Assembly (NCBI RefSeq): GCF_000954115.1
Contig: NZ_CP010797.1
Span: forward strand, 4,526,001 to 4,590,000
Length of the DNA: 64,000 bases
Source of the DNA: Rhodococcus sp. B7740
Lineage (GTDB): Bacteria; Actinomycetota; Actinomycetes; Mycobacteriales; Mycobacteriaceae
Direction of reading: 5' to 3'
Every line of letters begins with the position of its first letter. The first letter of the stretch is position 1. Positions 19,315 to 28,541 of this stretch are shown piece after piece. A model generated the notes under the pieces. It saw only the letters and a program-made list of their open reading frames with translations, was not told the DNA's origin and did not search any database. The position numbers were made by a program, and so were the translations under genes.

Positions 19315-20297
19315 TGGCAGGCAATTCGAGTAGGCGCGGCGCGATCCGCAAGGACGGCACCAAGAAGGGGCAGGTCGCCGGTTCCGGCGGCAAGCGTCGT
19401 AAGGGCCTCGAGGGTCGTGGGGCGACGCCTCCCGCCTCCGAGCGCACCAAGCATCCCGCCGCGCGTCGGGCCAAGCTCGCCGAGAAGTCCGCGCAGAATC
19501 GTGGCGGCAGCACCGGTGGCCGCGCGGGTGGCAGGCCGGCCGGACGCAAGGCCGAAGACGGTCCCGAGGTGGTACTGGGCCGCAACCCGGTCGTCGAGTG
19601 CCTGCGGGCAGGCGTGCCCGCCACCGCACTGTGGGTTGCCGTCGGCACCGACAGCGACGATCGCCTCAAGGAAGCCGTGCAGCGCGCAGGCGATGCGCGG
19701 ATCTCCATCCTCGAAGTTCCTCGCTCGGATCTGGACAAGCTCAGCGCCAACGGATTGCACCAGGGCCTGGCCCTGCAGGTGCCGCCGTACCGCTACGCGC
19801 ACCCCGACGATCTGATCTCGAACGCGCGCACGCACCAGGAGCCGGCTCTGCTCGTGGCTCTCGACAACATCACCGACCCGCGCAACCTCGGTGCCGTCGT
19901 GCGTTCGGTGGCTGCCTTCGGCGGTCACGGCGTGGTGATTCCGCAGCGGCGCAGCGCGAGCGTGTCGGCAGTGGCATGGCGAACCAGTGCCGGTGCCGCA
20001 GCTCGCCTGCCCATCGCGCGAGCAGTGAATCTGACTCGCACACTGAAGGATTGGCAGTCCAAGGGTGTCACCGTCGTCGGTCTCGACGCGGGCGGCGACA
20101 CCGAACTCGACACCTTCGACGGTAAGGGGCCGGTAGTCATCGTCGTCGGTTCCGAGGGCAAGGGCCTGTCGCGTCTGGTCAGCGAGACCTGCGATCACAT
20201 TCTGTCGATCCCGATGGCGGGGCCGGTGGAATCGCTCAACGCGTCCGTCGCCGCAGGCGTCGTGCTGGCCGACATCGCTCGGCAACGCCGCGGGTAG
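19314..20297 (+). CDS. rlmB: 23S rRNA 2'-O-methyltransferase (RlmB/SpoU family)
   Basis: A 327-residue SPOUT methyltransferase. A very basic Gly/Lys/Arg-rich N-terminal extension (about 80 residues) precedes a substrate-binding domain, then the knotted catalytic domain with motif 1 [15 protein letters not shown], motif 2 VVGSEGKGL and motif 3 [16 protein letters not shown]. The likely target is G2251 (E. coli numbering) of 23S rRNA, or a related rRNA guanosine. The N-terminal tail is typical of actinobacterial members. It completes the conserved block that begins at carD. Confidence 0.92.
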   Translation: MAGNSSRRGAIRKDGTKKGQVAGSGGKRRKGLEGRGATPPASERTKHPAARRAKLAEKSAQNRGGSTGGRAGGRPAGRKAEDGPEVVLGRNPVVECLRAGVPATALWVAVGTDSDDRLKEAVQRAGDARISILEVPRSDLDKLSANGLHQGLALQVPPYRYAHPDDLISNARTHQEPALLVALDNITDPRNLGAVVRSVAAFGGHGVVIPQRRSASVSAVAWRTSAGAAARLPIARAVNLTRTLKDWQSKGVTVVGLDAGGDTELDTFDGKGPVVIVVGSEGKGLSRLVSETCDHILSIPMAGPVESLNASVAAGVVLADIARQRRG

Positions 20298-20299
20298 AC

Positions 20300-21091
20300 C
20301 TAGGTTCTGATGCGGGCGGCGGTGTCGTGCATCGCCGGGATCACGGTCTGGACCATGTCGGTGTCGGTGTAATTCTTCGCGTGCAGTGACGTGTTCAGTG
20401 CGGCCACGACGGTGCCGTTGCTGTTCCGCAAAGGCACTGCAGCAGCACGCATTCCGACGTCCAGTTCGTCGACCACCTCGGACCACCCGGCTGCGCGCAC
20501 TCGGTCGATCTCGGCACGTAGTGCGTCTCGATCGACGAGCGTGCGCGGGGTGAGGGCTTCGATGGGCGCGTCGGCGAAGTAACGCTCCAGCTCGCTCTCG
20601 GGCAGCGCTGCGAGCAGCACTCGACCCGAAGACGTTGCGTGCGCGGGGAATCGAGTGCCCAATGTTATGACGACCCGCAGCATGCGCGACGACGGAACGC
20701 GCGCGACGTAGACGATGTCGAATCCGTCGAGGATCGCCACCGAAGTCGTTTCGCCCAATTGTCGTGCGAGCGTTTCGATGTGGGGTTCGGCCAGACGCGG
20801 CAGGTCCATTCCGGACAGGAACGTGAAGCCCAGGTTCATCACTCGTGGGGTGAGGGTGAACCGACGGCCGTCCTGGCGGACGAATCCCAGTTCGGCCAGC
20901 GTCAGCAGCAGTCGGCGGGCCGTAGCTCGTGTGACTCCGACGGCCCCGGCGACCTCGGTCAGAGTGCGGGCGGGATGTGCGTCGTCGAAGCACTGCAGCA
21001 CGCTCAGGCCTCGTTCGAGTGACTGCACGAACCAGGCGGGGCGTTGGTCGTCGGGGGCGATCTCGGCCGTCATGGTTCGAGTCTGCCTCAT
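20300..21091 (-). CDS. IclR family transcriptional regulator (PcaR/PobR type)
   Basis: A 263-residue regulator with an N-terminal winged helix (LTEVAGAVGVTRATARRLLL, about 43-62) and a C-terminal IclR effector domain (ATSSGRVLLA, then ELDVGMRAAAVPLR). The sequence resembles the branch that controls protocatechuate and related aromatic pathways. ATG at 21073 is an alternative start. It is divergent from the transporter and dehydrogenase genes and probably controls them through the palindrome at 21125-21144 (inference). The inducer may be quinate, shikimate or a derivative. Confidence 0.88.
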   Translation of the reverse strand: MRQTRTMTAEIAPDDQRPAWFVQSLERGLSVLQCFDDAHPARTLTEVAGAVGVTRATARRLLLTLAELGFVRQDGRRFTLTPRVMNLGFTFLSGMDLPRLAEPHIETLARQLGETTSVAILDGFDIVYVARVPSSRMLRVVITLGTRFPAHATSSGRVLLAALPESELERYFADAPIEALTPRTLVDRDALRAEIDRVRAAGWSEVVDELDVGMRAAAVPLRNSNGTVVAALNTSLHAKNYTDTDMVQTVIPAMHDTAARIRT

Positions 21092-21124
21092 CGCCCTGAT
21101 CGCGATGCATCACACCGCTCCGTG

Positions 21125-21144
21125 CTTGTGGTCTTGACCACAAG
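21125..21144. promoter_or_regulatory. Perfect 20-bp palindrome, likely IclR-family operator
   Basis: CTTGTGGTC-TT-GACCACAAG is a perfect inverted repeat in the gap between the IclR gene and the transporter gene. It covers the -35 hexamer of the proposed transporter promoter, so binding there would compete with RNA polymerase. Confidence 0.7.
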
Positions 21145-21163
21145 AGCTGCCTCTGGTTACAGT
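21134..21163 (+). promoter_or_regulatory. Promoter for the transporter and dehydrogenase genes
   Basis: TTGACC at 21134-21139 and TACAGT at 21158-21163 are separated by 18 bp, a good sigma-70-type promoter. The expected start site lies near 21170, about 50 bp before the GTG. Confidence 0.55.
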
Positions 21164-21182
21164 TGTGCGAATAACAAACAAC

Positions 21183-21199
21183 TGTGCGCGATGCGCACA
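21183..21199. promoter_or_regulatory. Second palindrome in the transporter leader
   Basis: TGTGCGC-GAT-GCGCACA is a perfect 7-bp inverted repeat downstream of the proposed promoter and upstream of the GTG at 21218. It includes an ATG in frame with the transporter, but that ATG has no ribosome-binding site. It may be a second operator or an mRNA hairpin. Confidence 0.5.
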
Positions 21200-21217
21200 A
21201 AATCGAAGGGCCGACAA

Positions 21218-22582
21218 GTGAACGTTGACGTCGCAGTCGCGGACGGATCCAGAGCACGGAAAGCTGCCATCGGCAGCTTCGTCGGTGCCGTGGTCGAGTG
21301 GTACGACTTCCTGCTGTACGGCATCATCGCCGCGCTGGTGTTCAACTCCCAGTTCTTTCCGAGCGTCTCGCCCGCAGTGGGCGTGATGGCCGCGTTCGCG
21401 ACCTTCGGTGTCGGCTTCCTCTTCCGGCCCCTCGGCGGAATCTTCTTCGGCCACTTCGGTGACCGCCTCGGACGCAAGCGGATGCTGATCTGGACCATGT
21501 TGCTGATGGGCGTCGCAACGGCCCTGATCGGTCTGGTTCCCAACTTCGAGTCCATCGGCTGGTTCGCACCGCTGCTGCTGGTGCTGCTGCGCGCGATCCA
21601 GGGCTTCGCCGTCGGCGGCGAATGGGGCGGAGCATCGCTGATGGCCGTCGAGAGTGCGCCGGCGAAGAAGAAGGCGTTCTACAGCAGTGGCGTCCAGGTC
21701 GGCTACTCCGTCGGCCTCATCCTCGCCACCGGCGCGGTCACCATCATGAGCAACCTGCTCAGCGACGACGCATTCACCAGCTGGGGCTGGCGCGTACCGT
21801 TCCTGGCCAGCGCGGTGCTCGTACTGTTCGGCCTGTGGATCCGATCCGGTGTCGAGGAATCGCCCGTGTTCGAGCAGGCAGTCGAGGAGAGCGGTGAGAA
21901 GAAGAAGCTACCGGTCATCCAGGCGATCACCGAGCACCCCGGTTCGTTCCTCAAGATCATCGCGCTGCGCATGGCCGAGCTGTTCACCATGTACATCGTC
22001 ACCACCTTCGCGCTCAGCTACACCGTCAACGAACTGGGCTACGAGCGCCAGTTCATGCTCAACGTCGCGCTGCTGGTCGGTGCCATCGGCATCCTGAGCA
22101 TCCCGGCCTACGCGGCGGTCGCCGACCGCTTCGGCCGCAAGCCGATCTTCGTCACCGGTGCCGTCGTGGGCGCACTGGCTGCCGTGCCGTTCTTCCTCTC
22201 CCTGCAAGCGGCCTCGGTGGTCGCCATCGTGATCCTCGCCGTCATCCTGGTCAACGTCTCGCACGACATGGTGGTCTCGGTGCAACAGCCGCTGTTCACC
22301 GAGATGTTCGGCCCGGAACTGCGCTACAGCGGTGCCGGTGTGGGCTATCAGGTCGCCAGCGCGATCGCCGGTGGCTTCACCCCGTTCATCGCGGCCGCTC
22401 TGGTGAGCTGGAACGACGGCTCCTGGCACTACGTCGCGGCGTACCTGGCCCTGGGATGCATCATCTCGGCCGTGGTCGCAGCGCTGATGAAGAACATGGG
22501 TTCCTCCGACGTCACGTCCGTCTCCGTACAGGCTCCTGCAGCAGAAGGTGTTGTTGCAGAGCGTGTCTCGAAGTCGGTATGA
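21218..22582 (+). CDS. MFS transporter of the metabolite:H+ symporter (MHS) family, shikimate-type
   Basis: A 454-residue proton symporter with twelve predicted membrane helices. The N-terminal SFVGAVVEWYDFLLYG, the GHFGDRLGRKRML loop and RAIQGFAVGGEWGGA are hallmarks of the MHS subfamily, which includes shikimate, citrate/proline and alpha-ketoglutarate carriers. The downstream dehydrogenase points to shikimate or quinate as substrate (inference). The GTG at 21218, with GAAGGG upstream, is preferred to an ATG at 21191. The stop overlaps the next ATG as ATGA. Confidence 0.85.
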   Translation: MNVDVAVADGSRARKAAIGSFVGAVVEWYDFLLYGIIAALVFNSQFFPSVSPAVGVMAAFATFGVGFLFRPLGGIFFGHFGDRLGRKRMLIWTMLLMGVATALIGLVPNFESIGWFAPLLLVLLRAIQGFAVGGEWGGASLMAVESAPAKKKAFYSSGVQVGYSVGLILATGAVTIMSNLLSDDAFTSWGWRVPFLASAVLVLFGLWIRSGVEESPVFEQAVEESGEKKKLPVIQAITEHPGSFLKIIALRMAELFTMYIVTTFALSYTVNELGYERQFMLNVALLVGAIGILSIPAYAAVADRFGRKPIFVTGAVVGALAAVPFFLSLQAASVVAIVILAVILVNVSHDMVVSVQQPLFTEMFGPELRYSGAGVGYQVASAIAGGFTPFIAAALVSWNDGSWHYVAAYLALGCIISAVVAALMKNMGSSDVTSVSVQAPAAEGVVAERVSKSV

Positions 22583-23415
22583 GCTCGCTGACCCTGGTCG
22601 GTTCGCACGCGTCCACCGCGATGTCACCCGCGCTGTGGACGCGTGCGTTCGAGATCGCCGAGGTCTCGTCCAGTTACGACGCCTGGGAGGTCGTCGACGC
22701 CGCCGGCCTACCCGACGTCGAGAAGGCTCTCCGGGGCGGCCGCACCGATGCTGCGAACGTGACGATGCCTTGGAAGCACTGGGCCGCAACGGTTGCCGAC
22801 GAGGCCGATCCGGATGTGACGGTCTCGGGGGTGGCGAATCTGCTGTTCCTGCGTTCGGGTGCGCTGTTCGCCATGAACACCGACATCGCGGCGGTCCGAG
22901 CCGCGACCGCAGGACGTACCTTCGGATCGGTACTTCTGCTCGGAGCCGGTGGTGCCGCGCATGCTGCGGCATTCGCCTTGCACGCCCGCATCGGCAGGCT
23001 GGTGGTCTCGGATGTCGACCGTCGTGCAGCGGCGGCTCTCGTTGCCGAACTCGACGGGTACGACGGTTCCGTCGCGGTCGTCGACTGGTCGGATCGAGCA
23101 GTGGATCTGGGCTCCTACGACCTGGTGATCAATGCGACGCCCATCGGACGAGACGGCTCGGAGGATCAGCTCGCCTGGGGCGCAGGTGAACTGGCACCGA
23201 CGGCAACGGTGTACGACTTCGTCTACGCCGACATGCGCAACGCCGCCGAGTCCTATGCCGCCGATCGTGGAATCGAACTGATCGACGGCTGGACCCACCT
23301 GTTCCACCAGGCCGATGCCATGGTTCGGCCGCTCGGACTGCCCGACCGGATGTCCGATGCGTTGCGACGAAGCATTCGTGAAATCTGTCCCGCCGCTGCC
23401 GGGATCAACCGATAG
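22579..23415 (+). CDS. Shikimate/quinate dehydrogenase-like protein
   Basis: A 278-residue member of the AroE family, which oxidises or reduces shikimate or quinate with NAD(P). It has a variant of the substrate-binding SxS motif (GSHASTAMSP), NVTMPWKHW with the catalytic Lys, AMNTD, the Rossmann glycine motif GAGGAAHA, and a C-terminal HQADAM segment. The genetic link to a shikimate-type carrier and an IclR regulator suggests a catabolic role rather than the biosynthetic aroE (inference). It is coupled to the transporter by a 4-bp overlap and overlaps the convergent pxpC by 11 bp. Confidence 0.82.
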   Translation: MSSLTLVGSHASTAMSPALWTRAFEIAEVSSSYDAWEVVDAAGLPDVEKALRGGRTDAANVTMPWKHWAATVADEADPDVTVSGVANLLFLRSGALFAMNTDIAAVRAATAGRTFGSVLLLGAGGAAHAAAFALHARIGRLVVSDVDRRAAAALVAELDGYDGSVAVVDWSDRAVDLGSYDLVINATPIGRDGSEDQLAWGAGELAPTATVYDFVYADMRNAAESYAADRGIELIDGWTHLFHQADAMVRPLGLPDRMSDALRRSIREICPAAAGINR

Positions 23416-24259
23416 CGCGGAAGCGCACCCGAGTGCCGGGGGTCAACTGCGCGGCCACGGACACGTCTGCTGCGGTGACGACGGCGATCACCGGATACCC
23501 GCCTGTGACGGGATGGTCGGCGAGAAACAGTACGGGCTTCCCTGACGGGGGAACCTGCAGAGACCCGAGAACCATTCCCTCACTGGACAACTCACCGTCG
23601 ATTGCGCGGGCCAGGGGCTCGGATCCGTCGAGCCTGATCCCGACGCGATCGGTGTCCGGTGTGACCGTCCACAGCTGCTGCACCAGCGTCTTCGAGGCGT
23701 TCTCGGTGAACCAGCCGTCACGCGGCCCGAACTTCACGTGCAAGGTCTCGTGGAGCGATGGCGGCGGCACGAAATCTGCAGCAGGCCATTCGGCACTGTC
23801 GTTGCCGACGTTCAGAACATCGCCGGGAGAGAGTGGGGCCGGGCCGATGCCCGACATCGTGTCCGTCGACCGACTGCCCAGGACTGCCGGAACGTCGATC
23901 CCACCCCGTACGGCAACGTAGCTGCGCAGACCCCATGTGGGCGCGGACAATTCCAGCGTCTGTCCGGCTCTGAGGGTGATGGTCGAGAACAGTCCCTGCT
24001 CTGTGCCGTCCACGCGGCAGTTCACCTGCGCCCCGGTGACGGCCACGAGAGCGTCGAACTCGGCGCGTAGTTTCAGGCCACCGAAAGTCACTTCCAGTGT
24101 GGCGGCGTCGGAGTCGTTGCCCACCAAACGGTTCGCGGCATCGTGCGAGAGTCGGTCTGCGGCACCCGAGCGGCCGACGCCGATCGACGCGAATCCGGGG
24201 CGTCCGCGATCCTGGACGGTGCACAGTGGTCCCGTCTGCAGAACGGTCAGGGCTCTCAT
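23405..24259 (-). CDS. pxpC: 5-oxoprolinase subunit PxpC
   Basis: A 284-residue subunit of the ATP-dependent 5-oxoprolinase PxpABC, related to the carboxyltransferase domain of urea amidolyase. The opening VLQTGPLCTVQDRGRPGF and the later FLADHPVTGGYPVIAVV are family signatures. ATG at 24259 overlaps the pxpB stop as ATGA. The complex opens pyroglutamate, a damage product of glutamine and glutamate, to glutamate. Confidence 0.93.
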   Translation of the reverse strand: MRALTVLQTGPLCTVQDRGRPGFASIGVGRSGAADRLSHDAANRLVGNDSDAATLEVTFGGLKLRAEFDALVAVTGAQVNCRVDGTEQGLFSTITLRAGQTLELSAPTWGLRSYVAVRGGIDVPAVLGSRSTDTMSGIGPAPLSPGDVLNVGNDSAEWPAADFVPPPSLHETLHVKFGPRDGWFTENASKTLVQQLWTVTPDTDRVGIRLDGSEPLARAIDGELSSEGMVLGSLQVPPSGKPVLFLADHPVTGGYPVIAVVTAADVSVAAQLTPGTRVRFRAIG

Positions 24260-24858
24260 GCCTGCTCGAATCGGACGATGGTGCCGGGCCGCAGCAGCGC
24301 GGGTGGATCGCGGTCGAGATCCCACAACCGAGCGTCGGTGCGTCCGATCAGTTGCCACCCGCCGGGGGAGGAGCGCGGATAGATGCCCGAGAACTCACCC
24401 GCCAGGCCCACCGAACCGGCCGGAACGCTGGTGCGCGGCGACGTGCGCCGCGGAACATGCAGTCGTGCATCGGTGCCTACGAGGTAGCCGAAGCCGGGTG
24501 CGAAACCGCCGAACGCGACGGTCCACGTCTGATCGACATGGGCGGCAACGACGTCGGCGGTGGACAGGCCGGTCAGTCGGGCAACCTCGTCCAGGTCCTC
24601 GCCGTCGTAGACCACCGAGATCGTCACGGTGTCGGACCGGTCGTCGGTGGTCGTGACTGCGGGTTCGGTGGCCGCGATCCAGTCCAGAACCGGCTGCTTC
24701 GGCCCGTCGAACATCACCAGGACCGTGCGTGCGGCTGGTACCAGATCCACGACCGCCGCGGGTGGGTCGGCCGTCAGAGAGCGGTAGTACGCCATCGTCT
24801 CGTCCAGCCCGTCCAATTCGACCAGCAGTGCGTCCTCACCGGCCGGGTGAATCCTCAT
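24256..24858 (-). CDS. pxpB: 5-oxoprolinase subunit PxpB
   Basis: A 200-residue partner of PxpC (KipI/allophanate-hydrolase subunit 1 fold). [11 protein letters not shown] and the [11 protein letters not shown] block are characteristic. The start ATG at 24858 overlaps the end of pxpA. The reading frame is open upstream inside pxpA, but the start is fixed by the overlap and the family N-terminus (GEDALLVEL). Confidence 0.93.
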   Translation of the reverse strand: MRIHPAGEDALLVELDGLDETMAYYRSLTADPPAAVVDLVPAARTVLVMFDGPKQPVLDWIAATEPAVTTTDDRSDTVTISVVYDGEDLDEVARLTGLSTADVVAAHVDQTWTVAFGGFAPGFGYLVGTDARLHVPRRTSPRTSVPAGSVGLAGEFSGIYPRSSPGGWQLIGRTDARLWDLDRDPPALLRPGTIVRFEQA

Positions 24859-25622
24859 CGGACGAATGCAGAGATGTCGATACCGTTGGCGCGCAACAGG
24901 TTCGATACGGCCGCGGCCATCGCGACCGCGCCGGGGGAGTCGCCGTGCAGACAGATCGACTCCGCCCGGACGTCGATGGTCGAGCCGTCGACAGCCAGGG
25001 TCGTGCCGTCGGTGATCATGGTCAACACGCGCTGGGCGACGGCGTCGGGATCGGACAGCACGGCACCGGGTTCCGAGCGGGACACCAGCGTTCCCTGCGG
25101 GGTGTACGCGCGGTCGGCGAAAGCCTCTGCGACAGTGCGCAGTCCGGCTCGTTCGGCTTCCTCGAGGAACACCGAGCCGGGCAGGCCGAGCACCGGCAGC
25201 GTGGGGTCGTAGGCGAGAACGGCGTCGACCACGGCCTTGGCCTGGCCGCGGTGGTGCACGATCGCGTTGTACAGCGCACCGTGCGGTTTGACGTAGGCGA
25301 CGGCCGAACCGGCAACCTGGGCAAGCGCGTCGAGGGCACCGATCTGATAAACCACGTCGGCGGTGAGATCGGCGGGGGAGACGTCGAGAAAGCGCCTGCC
25401 GAACCCGGCGAGGTCGTGGTAGCCCACCTGCGCTCCGATTCGTACCGCCGCTGTCGCGGCCGAGCGGCACGTCCGCAGCAGAGTGGTGGGATCACCGGCA
25501 TGAAAGCCGCACGCAACGTTGGCACTCGAGACCAGGGCGAGCATCGCGTCGTCGTCGCCGAGAGTCCACGCACCGTAGCTCTCGCCGAGATCGGCGTTGA
25601 GGTCGATGGACACCCTCGACAT
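24855..25622 (-). CDS. pxpA: 5-oxoprolinase subunit PxpA (LamB/YcsF family)
   Basis: A 255-residue metal-dependent subunit of 5-oxoprolinase. It starts with the LamB/YcsF signature [13 protein letters not shown], followed by [14 protein letters not shown] and VKPHGALYN. It is the first gene of the pxpABC operon, with 4-bp overlaps at both downstream junctions. It is separated by one base from the end of the zinc permease gene upstream on the same strand. Confidence 0.94.
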   Translation of the reverse strand: MSRVSIDLNADLGESYGAWTLGDDDAMLALVSSANVACGFHAGDPTTLLRTCRSAATAAVRIGAQVGYHDLAGFGRRFLDVSPADLTADVVYQIGALDALAQVAGSAVAYVKPHGALYNAIVHHRGQAKAVVDAVLAYDPTLPVLGLPGSVFLEEAERAGLRTVAEAFADRAYTPQGTLVSRSEPGAVLSDPDAVAQRVLTMITDGTTLAVDGSTIDVRAESICLHGDSPGAVAMAAAVSNLLRANGIDISAFVR

Positions 25623-25623
25623 C

Positions 25624-26502
25624 CTAGGCGGCGACCAGTCGTCCGGAATTGGCCTTGCGGGTTCCGCCGATCGCGCGGCACACGAGGTAGATCACGAAGG
25701 AGATGGTGGTGACGAACGTCGAGACCGGCAGGCCGGGAGCAAGGGAGAGCAGGATGCCGCCGACGGCGGCGATCTCGGCGAAGACGATGGACAGCAGCGT
25801 CGCCTTCAGCGGGCTTGCCGTCACCCGTGCGGCGGCCGCGGCCGGGGTGATGAGCAGCGAGAGCACCAGCAGCGCGCCGACGATCTGCACGCCCAGCGCA
25901 CAGGCGACACCGACGAGCACGGCGAACACCACCGAGAGTGCGCGGACGGGGACGCCGCGGGCCAGCGCCACCTCGGGGTCGGTGCTGGCGAACAGCAGCG
26001 GACGGTAGACCACGGTGAGGACGATCAACACCAGGACCGCGCACACCAGCAGAAGCTGAATACCGCTCTGTCCGACGCCGACGATCTGGCCGATGAGCAG
26101 CGAGAAGCTGGTGCCGGTTCGGCCCGGGTAGAGCCAGATGAACAGCACCGACAGGCCGAGACCGAAGGACATGATCACGCCGATGACCGAGTCGCGGTCG
26201 CGGGCCTTGCTGCCGAGCAGGGCGAACATGACCGCCGCGACCACGGACCCGACGATGGCTCCGAGGCCGACGGTGATGCCCACGAGCAGTGCCGCGGAGG
26301 CACCGGTGAGCGAGAGCTCACTCGATCCGTGCACCGCGAACGCCCACTGGCGGCTGACGATCAGCGGACCGAGTGCGCCTGCGAGCAATCCGAGGATCGC
26401 GGCGGCGAGCAGTGCCTGCTGGACGAAGTCGTAGGTCAGCAGATTTGCGGTGGTATCGAAGTCGAGCATCTTCGAGAATGCGTCGAGAACCTTCTCGTTC
26501 AT
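25624..26502 (-). CDS. znuB: Zinc-type ABC transporter permease (ZnuB-like)
   Basis: A 292-residue integral membrane permease of the ABC-3 family for Zn or Mn import, with about eight hydrophobic segments. ATG at 26502 overlaps the ATPase stop as ATGA. The substrate is inferred from the histidine-rich loop of the binding lipoprotein encoded upstream. pxpA follows one base after its stop, so the zinc and oxoprolinase operons may be co-transcribed. Confidence 0.87.
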   Translation of the reverse strand: MNEKVLDAFSKMLDFDTTANLLTYDFVQQALLAAAILGLLAGALGPLIVSRQWAFAVHGSSELSLTGASAALLVGITVGLGAIVGSVVAAVMFALLGSKARDRDSVIGVIMSFGLGLSVLFIWLYPGRTGTSFSLLIGQIVGVGQSGIQLLLVCAVLVLIVLTVVYRPLLFASTDPEVALARGVPVRALSVVFAVLVGVACALGVQIVGALLVLSLLITPAAAAARVTASPLKATLLSIVFAEIAAVGGILLSLAPGLPVSTFVTTISFVIYLVCRAIGGTRKANSGRLVAA

Positions 26503-27332
26503 GCCTTGTCTTCTCTGTCGTGCGGCACGGGTGGATGGTGGGCTCCTGCCGAGCCGAGCGCGTCGATCGAGTCGCCGGTGCCGACGACGATGAGCCGGCC
26601 GCGAACTTTCAGTACCTCGACTTCGGTGCCGTACAGCTCGGAGAGCACCTCGGTGGTCATGACTTCCTCCGGCGTTCCGATACGGAACCGGCCGTCGACG
26701 ATGTAGACGATGCGATCGACGAGCGGCAGGATCGGGTTGATCTCGTGGGTCACGAACAGCACTGCGGTGTCGTGCTCCCGTCGTCGACGATCGATGAGGC
26801 TCGAGACCAGAGATTGGTTGGCGAGGTCGAGGCTGAGCAGGGGTTCGTCGCACAGCAGGACCGACGGATCGCCGACGAGTGCCTGGGCGATACGCAGCCG
26901 CTGCTGTTCACCGCCGGACATCGAGCCGACCGGCGCTCCGGCGAAGGAGTTGGCGTCGACCTGATCGATCGCGCGCTGCACCGTCTCCTTGCGCTGCCGC
27001 ATGCCGCGCAGGCCCATTCCCCACCGATGACCGTCCCAGCCGAGCCCGACGAGATCGCGTCCGCGCAGGGGGAGATCGTCGTCGATGTTTCGTTGCTGGG
27101 GCACGTAGCCGACGCCCGACTGGCCGCGACGGACGGGATTGCCGTCGATCGCGGCCGTGCCGGATGTGAGGTGATTCTGACCGAGCAGCACCTTCAGCAG
27201 AGACGTCTTGCCCGATCCGTTGGGGCCGAGAACGGCGACGAACTCGCCCTTCTCGACCGTCAGGTCCAGGTTCTGCCACAGCGTGCGCTCGCCGAACGCC
27301 AGTCCGGCATCGCGCAGTTCTACAGCAGGCAT
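26499..27332 (-). CDS. znuC: Zinc-type ABC transporter ATP-binding protein (ZnuC-like)
   Basis: A 277-residue ABC ATPase. Walker A is GPNGSGKTS (about 36-44), the Q-loop is YVPQQ, the signature is MSGGEQQRLRIAQAL, Walker B is VLLCDEP and the H-loop is FVTHE. A C-terminal tail of about 50 residues is rich in His and Pro and has no known role. It is the middle gene of znuA-znuC-znuB, with 48 bp after znuA. Confidence 0.9.
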   Translation of the reverse strand: MPAVELRDAGLAFGERTLWQNLDLTVEKGEFVAVLGPNGSGKTSLLKVLLGQNHLTSGTAAIDGNPVRRGQSGVGYVPQQRNIDDDLPLRGRDLVGLGWDGHRWGMGLRGMRQRKETVQRAIDQVDANSFAGAPVGSMSGGEQQRLRIAQALVGDPSVLLCDEPLLSLDLANQSLVSSLIDRRRREHDTAVLFVTHEINPILPLVDRIVYIVDGRFRIGTPEEVMTTEVLSELYGTEVEVLKVRGRLIVVGTGDSIDALGSAGAHHPPVPHDREDKA

Positions 27333-27380
27333 GTACTACAGCTTTCCATCAGCCGGTCCGAGATCAGGAGTCGGATCGGC

Positions 27381-28421
27381 TCAAGGGGCCGTTGCGAGGG
27401 CGGCCTGCAGATCCGTCGCTGCCTTGGTCTGCCACTCGATGTACGTCATCCCGGCGGGCAGAGTCTCGGTGACCTCGACGACGGGGATGCCCGCGGCCTC
27501 GCTCGTGGAGCGAATATCCTGCGTCACAGCATCTTCGGTCTGGATGTTGTAGATCAGAGCGCGGACGGACTTCGAGGTGAACAGATCACGCGTCGCGGCG
27601 ATCGAAGCGGGCGACGGGTCGTTGCCCTCCTCGATGGAGTCCTTGAAGTCCTCGGGAGTGCGATCGTCGAGTTCGGATTCCTCGATGAGGTAGTGCGCGA
27701 TCGGCTCGGTCTGCGCCACCGGTGCACCCGGGTGATCGGCAGCGATCTTCGCCGTCACGTCGGTGATGCCGTGTACCTGCTCGTGGAACGTTTCGGCGTT
27801 GGCGGTGTACTGGGCAGCGTTGTCGGGGTCGAGCTGACCGAGCTTGTCGGCGATCTCCTCGGCGGTGTGCGCTGCGACCTCGGCGTTGTACCAGACGTGT
27901 TCGTTGACCTCGCCGTGCGAATGGCCGTGATCGTCCGCTGCCTCTGCCTCGGCCGTCGCGTCGCCGGAGGTGGGCTCGGACTCGTGATCGTGGCTCTCGT
28001 CGAGCAGGGTGTACGCATCGACCGACGGCACGTCCTTGCCCTCGGATCCGAGGATGTCCTCGATGAACTGGTCGTAGCCGCCGCCGTTGTAGACCACGAG
28101 CGACGCCTCGGCGACGGCAGCGGCGTCGGCCGGGCTGGCCTCGTAGGAGTGCGGATCGGCAGAGGGATCGGAGATGAGCGAGGTCACTGTGGCCAGGTTG
28201 CCGGCCACTGCCTCGGCAACGCTTCCCCAGACGTTCGTCGACGCGACGATCGTGATCGGTCCGTCGACGGGGGTGGCCGGGGCAGACTCGGTGCTCGCGG
28301 AGTCGGTTGAGCTGCATGCGCTGAGCGTGAGGGCTGCGGCGCAGGTCAGGCCGAGTGCGGCCGTGAGTTTGGTCCGGGACGCGCGACGGATGGACGACAT
28401 CGATGTACTCCTGAAGGGCAA
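27381..28421 (-). CDS. znuA: Zinc-binding ABC transporter lipoprotein (ZnuA-like)
   Basis: A 346-residue cluster A-I substrate-binding lipoprotein. The lipobox is LSAC, near residue 36. An acidic, histidine-rich loop (DESHDHESE, then DDHGHSHGE) lies mid-protein, typical of zinc-specific ZnuA. NEHVWYN, the PIAHYLIEE region and the C-terminal EVTET carry the expected metal-site residues. ATG at 28400 is an alternative start with a shorter signal peptide. A Zur-like palindrome lies just upstream. Confidence 0.88.
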   Translation of the reverse strand: MPFRSTSMSSIRRASRTKLTAALGLTCAAALTLSACSSTDSASTESAPATPVDGPITIVASTNVWGSVAEAVAGNLATVTSLISDPSADPHSYEASPADAAAVAEASLVVYNGGGYDQFIEDILGSEGKDVPSVDAYTLLDESHDHESEPTSGDATAEAEAADDHGHSHGEVNEHVWYNAEVAAHTAEEIADKLGQLDPDNAAQYTANAETFHEQVHGITDVTAKIAADHPGAPVAQTEPIAHYLIEESELDDRTPEDFKDSIEEGNDPSPASIAATRDLFTSKSVRALIYNIQTEDAVTQDIRSTSEAAGIPVVEVTETLPAGMTYIEWQTKAATDLQAALATAP

Positions 28422-28432
28422 GGCTTGACGCT

Positions 28433-28447
28433 AATGGAAACCGTTAC
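28433..28447. promoter_or_regulatory. Zur-like operator upstream of znuA
   Basis: TAATGGAAACCGTTA is a 15-bp inverted repeat with one mismatched pair, 12 bp before the znuA start. AT-rich palindromes of this kind in front of zinc importers usually bind Zur. The regulator assignment is inference. Confidence 0.45.
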
Positions 28448-28541
28448 CGTTGTACTCTAGCGTTCGATTGGCCTTTGTTCGAATCGGACGAAGGCGACCT
28501 CGAGTTTCTCTGCGGTGCGTTGTGGGACTAACGTCCCGGTT

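Noticed and set aside
21191-21193. ATG at 21191 as the transporter start
   Set aside because: It lies inside a palindrome and lacks a ribosome-binding site, whereas GTG at 21218 has one at the right distance.
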